From an uncultured Methylococcaceae bacterium (GTDB lineage Bacteria; Pseudomonadota; Gammaproteobacteria; Methylococcales; Methylomonadaceae): a DNA stretch of 10,295 nt. The notes under the pieces were generated by a model. That model was not told where the DNA came from, made no database searches, and was given only the letters and a program-made list of their open reading frames with translations. Made by a program: the position numbers and the translations under genes. Of the stretch, positions 7,764 through 10,295 are shown piece by piece. The number at the start of each line of letters is the position of its first letter. Positions within the stretch are counted from its first letter, which is position 1. Location: NCBI GenBank assembly GCA_903839795.1, contig CAIMDR010000669.1, forward strand, positions 1-10,295, in the 5' to 3' direction.

Positions 7764-8864
7764 ATGATTACTTTTCTCATGATTGATATTAACCGGTCAA
7801 TTTTTAATGTCGTTGTTTTGATTCTACTCAGCGTCTGCACGATCATCTTTTTCAATCATTACGAAAGATATCAGGCTGTTAATCTGGAACTATTGGAAAA
7901 CGCCGACTTACTGGAGCATTGGAAACACTCCGGCACAGGCATAACCTACCCCTCGGAAAACAAGACGATTGCCAAACTGGATGCTTCATCCCCGACCGAT
8001 TCCCCGTCCCTTTCCCAGATCATCCGCCCCCCTTTTTACTCTCAATTGTTACGCCTTTCCTGCGACATCAAAACCCAAAATATCATGGGTGGCGACAAAT
8101 ACTGGAAAGCTGCACGCGTCATTTTGGTTACTCATAATCAAGAAGCGGTTGCAATGTATTCGCTTCCCCATATTCTCGTCCACCAACGCGGCAACAGCAA
8201 CTGGACTCATTACGAAAAGGTATTTACTATAGCCCCAGACACGTCCGCAATAACAGTTGCCGCACAACTCACTGACAGCACAGGCACTCTTTGGATAAAA
8301 GCCCTCAGCCTGCAACCGGTTATGCTCAAAGATACCTTTAAACACTATCGTCAGTTACTTTTGTTGGTATGGATAACCCTTCTGTTATGGGTAGCCGCAC
8401 CGCTCATAAAATCCGGCTTCAAAAGCTTTAAACATGGACTGGTTCTGTTGTTGGCAACAGGTATTATCTTGGGCGTCCTTATACCGGAAAATCTCAAGGA
8501 ATCGCTTGGTGCGACATGGCTAGCCTCTTCCACGGCAATCATTGCATTTATCCCCACTGATTTTAACGATACCCAATCATTTAACTTAGCACTGCGGTTA
8601 CCTGCGCTGGATATCTACAAGGCGGGTCATTATACGATGTTTACTTTTTTGTCCATTGCCCTTTTTGGTGCCAAACCTTACACGACATCAACCATTCGCT
8701 TACTAACTTTTCTGGTGCTTTTCGCCTTGGTCACTGAAGTGTTGCAACTGTTTATGGCGGGCCGCACTGCACAATTAGCCGACATCTTTATCGACAGCTG
8801 TGGTATTACAACGGGCCTTATAACTACTTGCTTGTATAAGAAATTAAAGAATGATTCAAGCTAA
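7764..8864 (+). CDS. VanZ-like membrane protein with N-terminal extracytoplasmic domain
   Basis: Function is uncertain. VanZ-family membrane proteins are known from teicoplanin resistance in Gram-positive bacteria, and their biochemical role is poorly defined. The 366 residues show an N-terminal membrane anchor (about 12-31) and an extracytoplasmic region of about 165 residues. That region has beta-rich character, for example LLRLSCDIKT, ARVILVTHN, NWTHYEKVFTIA and GTLWIKALSLQPV. The C-terminal half has helices near 197-213, 224-242, 289-303 and 311-330. The C-terminal half has the VanZ pattern: KAGHYTMF (286-293), TEVLQLFMAGR (324-334), then ADIFIDSCGITTG (339-351) with the conserved His, Glu, Gln, Arg, Asp and Gly positions. 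The ectodomain resembles a carbohydrate-binding-like jelly roll by eye only. Another ATG at 7779 is possible; neither start has a Shine-Dalgarno sequence. The VanZ call is good; a role in sensing or handling the exported glycan is inference. Confidence 0.82.
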   Translation: MITFLMIDINRSIFNVVVLILLSVCTIIFFNHYERYQAVNLELLENADLLEHWKHSGTGITYPSENKTIAKLDASSPTDSPSLSQIIRPPFYSQLLRLSCDIKTQNIMGGDKYWKAARVILVTHNQEAVAMYSLPHILVHQRGNSNWTHYEKVFTIAPDTSAITVAAQLTDSTGTLWIKALSLQPVMLKDTFKHYRQLLLLVWITLLLWVAAPLIKSGFKSFKHGLVLLLATGIILGVLIPENLKESLGATWLASSTAIIAFIPTDFNDTQSFNLALRLPALDIYKAGHYTMFTFLSIALFGAKPYTTSTIRLLTFLVLFALVTEVLQLFMAGRTAQLADIFIDSCGITTGLITTCLYKKLKNDSS

Positions 8865-8946
8865 CAACATAGCGGCAATTACAATTAATTTTGTGCCTTG
8901 ACTGGTTAGCCTGTCCAGACCAGAGCGACAGAAACTTAGTGCCAAG

Positions 8947-8956
8947 TTAACGTTAA
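8947..8956. repeat. Palindrome TTAACGTTAA in the gap before the second GT4 gene
   Basis: A perfect 10-base palindrome lies in the 142-base gap 8865-9006. It is flanked by a wider inverted pair, TGCCA at 8940-8944 and TGGCA at 8967-8971. A TTGACT at 8898-8903 resembles a -35 box, but nothing like a -10 follows at 16-18 bases. No terminator with a U-tract is visible after the VanZ-like gene. The palindrome may be an operator or chance in AT-rich DNA. Confidence 0.25.
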
Positions 8957-9006
8957 TCAATTATCATGGCAAACGGTGTCACTTCTTCAATTAACAATAT
9001 CAAATA

Positions 9007-10101
9007 ATGAAAAAAATACTCCTGGTTGGTACCCATAGAACAATGCCAAGTGGCGTTTCGACGCATATTAATCAATTGATGGCATCGCCGCTAATAAATA
9101 AATTTAATTTTGATAATTTTGTCATTGGTAGTGAAAGTTGCCAAGAATCTAAGTTAAGTAAAATAAAACGATATATTCTGAGCCCCGTCAGTTTGGCGAT
9201 AAAAATAATTTTTTTTCAACCGGACATAGTGCATTTAAATCCATCAATGGACTTTAAAGGTTTTTTTAGAGATGCCGTTTATTTGTTTATTGCCAAGTTG
9301 CTAGGCAAAAAAGTGGTTCTTCAATTACATGCCGGCTTGAAACCTCAGGTATTTTTTAATCAATCGTCTTGGTTATTTCGGGCCAGACGATTAGTGCTTC
9401 AAACTGCGGATGCCGTTATTCTGCTGACCCAATTAGAAGCTAAACATGCAGCCGGTTTCTGTCATTTTAAAGCACTTACAGTCGTACCCAATGCGATTGA
9501 TGTTACGGTTTTTACAACGAATGTTACCGAAAAAAATAATACCTCAGACGAAATTACACTGGTCTATATTGGTAGATTAGTCGATGAAAAAGGTATTAAA
9601 GAAAGCATTGAAGCATTATCCCTGTTAAAACAACAGGGCTATAAAAATGTTACCTTTAAAATAGCCGGAACCGGGCCTTATGAACAAAGCCTAAAACACT
9701 TGGTCGATGAGCTTAATGTAAACGATAACGTTGAGTTTATGGGGCCTATTTTTGGTGAGCAAAAAATACAGTTTTGGCATGATGCCACTATTCTTGTTTT
9801 TCCGACTTATTTTGATGAAGGCCTGCCTTATACACTACTTGAGGCATTAGCTTCCGGCACTCCGTCCATCACCACAAGAGTAGGAGGAATACCTGAAGTT
9901 ATTGAAGACGGCATACACGGTTTATTTGTTGAAGAAAAAAATCCGGAAGCGATTGCCAATGCGATAAAGACAATGGTTTCTGATAAATCACTTTTAAAAA
10001 CGATGTCTGAAGAATGTATCAAACGAGCTAATGAACACTACAGTATCGCAAGATTATCCAAGCAAATTGAAGCGATTTATGAAAATTTACAACCGAAATA
10101 A
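9007..10101 (+). CDS. Glycosyltransferase, GT4 family (GT-B fold)
   Basis: Predicted cytoplasmic retaining glycosyltransferase of 364 residues, a typical GT4 length. The N-terminal half starts MKKILLVGTH and has SGVSTHI (15-21) as the glycine loop next to the acceptor site, then QPDIVHLNPS (71-80). After the linker motif PNAID (161-165), the GT1-type C-terminal domain begins with YIGRLVDEKG (187-196). It continues with KIAGTGP (218-224) and VEFMG (242-246). The catalytic-region E-x7-E pattern is E271 and E279 in EGLPYTLLE, followed by ASGTPSITTRVGG (282-294) and EVIEDG (297-302). It is clearly a different enzyme from the GT4 protein at the left end, being closer to the classic Glycos_transf_1 consensus. 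The ATG has no Shine-Dalgarno sequence, but a 13-codon ORF ends on it in TAATG. A downstream AT3 gene begins 68 bases after its stop. Donor sugar is unknown. Confidence 0.94.
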   Translation: MKKILLVGTHRTMPSGVSTHINQLMASPLINKFNFDNFVIGSESCQESKLSKIKRYILSPVSLAIKIIFFQPDIVHLNPSMDFKGFFRDAVYLFIAKLLGKKVVLQLHAGLKPQVFFNQSSWLFRARRLVLQTADAVILLTQLEAKHAAGFCHFKALTVVPNAIDVTVFTTNVTEKNNTSDEITLVYIGRLVDEKGIKESIEALSLLKQQGYKNVTFKIAGTGPYEQSLKHLVDELNVNDNVEFMGPIFGEQKIQFWHDATILVFPTYFDEGLPYTLLEALASGTPSITTRVGGIPEVIEDGIHGLFVEEKNPEAIANAIKTMVSDKSLLKTMSEECIKRANEHYSIARLSKQIEAIYENLQPK

Positions 10102-10156
10102 ATTGAACGTTTTCTTATTACTTTTAGTTGTACCCTTTTTAATCCGGATATGTGTT

Positions 10157-10162
10157 AAAGGA
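10157..10162 (+). promoter_or_regulatory. Shine-Dalgarno sequence AAAGGA for the last gene
   Basis: AAAGGA ends seven bases before the ATG at 10170, which is near-ideal spacing. It is the clearest ribosome binding site in the window and decides that the ATG at 10170 is a real start, even though only 42 codons are visible. Confidence 0.65.
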
Positions 10163-10169
10163 TACAGCT

Positions 10170-10295
10170 ATGAAAATAAACAGCTTTCATCTAATACGGC
10201 TTTTTGCCGCATTGCAGGTCTTAATTTTTCATACCATTGGTTGTCATTATACCGCGCATAAAATTTCCTCAATGGGCACGCTAGAAATTGAATCT
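10170..10295 (+). CDS. Acyltransferase 3 family protein, partial (runs off the right edge)
   Basis: The first 42 codons of a gene cut by the window end. The visible protein begins MKINSFHLIRLFAALQVLIF and continues with HTIG. It shows the AT3 hallmark R-x10-H, with R10 and H21 in the first predicted membrane helix, as in OafA-like and related O-acyltransferases. This start is shorter than that of the AT3-SGNH protein at 5629 and has no 15-20 residue hydrophilic leader, as in stand-alone AT3 enzymes. The AAAGGA at 10157-10162 supports the start. The gene follows the second GT4 gene after 68 bases with no visible terminator, so the two are probably co-transcribed. It would be a second integral-membrane acyltransferase in this locus. 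The call rests on one short motif plus context, and the rest of the gene is not visible. Confidence 0.72.
   Translation, partial: MKINSFHLIRLFAALQVLIFHTIGCHYTAHKISSMGTLEIES

Noticed and set aside
8898..8926. Promoter starting with TTGACT upstream of the second GT4 gene
   Set aside because: The -35-like hexamer is good, but the sequence 17 bases downstream (CAGAGC) does not resemble a -10 box.
10031..10261. 76-codon + strand frame with a hydrophobic stretch
   Set aside because: It overlaps both the end of the second GT4 gene and the start of the AT3 gene, which have far better motif and ribosome-site support.

Overview
The window is an accessory cell-surface polysaccharide locus with every gene on the + strand. 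It carries the genes to build, export, polymerise and acyl-decorate a glycan such as an O-antigen, capsule or exopolysaccharide. Protein families and AT-leaning composition fit a Gram-negative proteobacterium, most likely a gammaproteobacterium. An aquatic type I methanotroph (Methylococcales) is only a guess from the overall feel of the proteins; no taxonomic marker is present. There are no RNA genes, insertion sequences, CRISPR arrays or integrase genes.

Left block (67-3863) is a tightly packed unit: a GT-B glycosyltransferase of the GT4 type, 9 bases, an O-antigen ligase/polymerase-type membrane protein, a 1-base stop/start overlap, and a polysaccharide flippase (MOP/Wzx type). Middle block (3924-5422) follows 60 bases later with a GT-A family 2 glycosyltransferase and, 8 bases on, a left-handed beta-helix O-acetyltransferase. 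A 206-base gap (5423-5628) holds inverted repeats and a consensus TATAAT -10 box.

Right block (5629-10295) is more loosely spaced, with gaps of about 140 bases. It contains an OafA-type acyltransferase (AT3) fused to an SGNH domain but broken by a frameshift near 6319-6324. Next come a VanZ-like membrane protein with an added N-terminal extracytoplasmic domain and a second GT4 glycosyltransferase. The first 42 codons of a further AT3 acyltransferase run off the right edge and start at 10170 behind the best Shine-Dalgarno sequence in the window.

A working model, by inference: the glycosyltransferases assemble a lipid-linked repeat unit in the cytoplasm, the flippase moves it across the inner membrane, the Wzy/WaaL-like protein polymerises or ligates it outside, and the acyltransferases decorate it. 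Nothing here demands a wholly new system. The items most worth a second look are the frameshifted AT3-SGNH gene, the VanZ protein with its ectodomain, and the structured intergenic regions.
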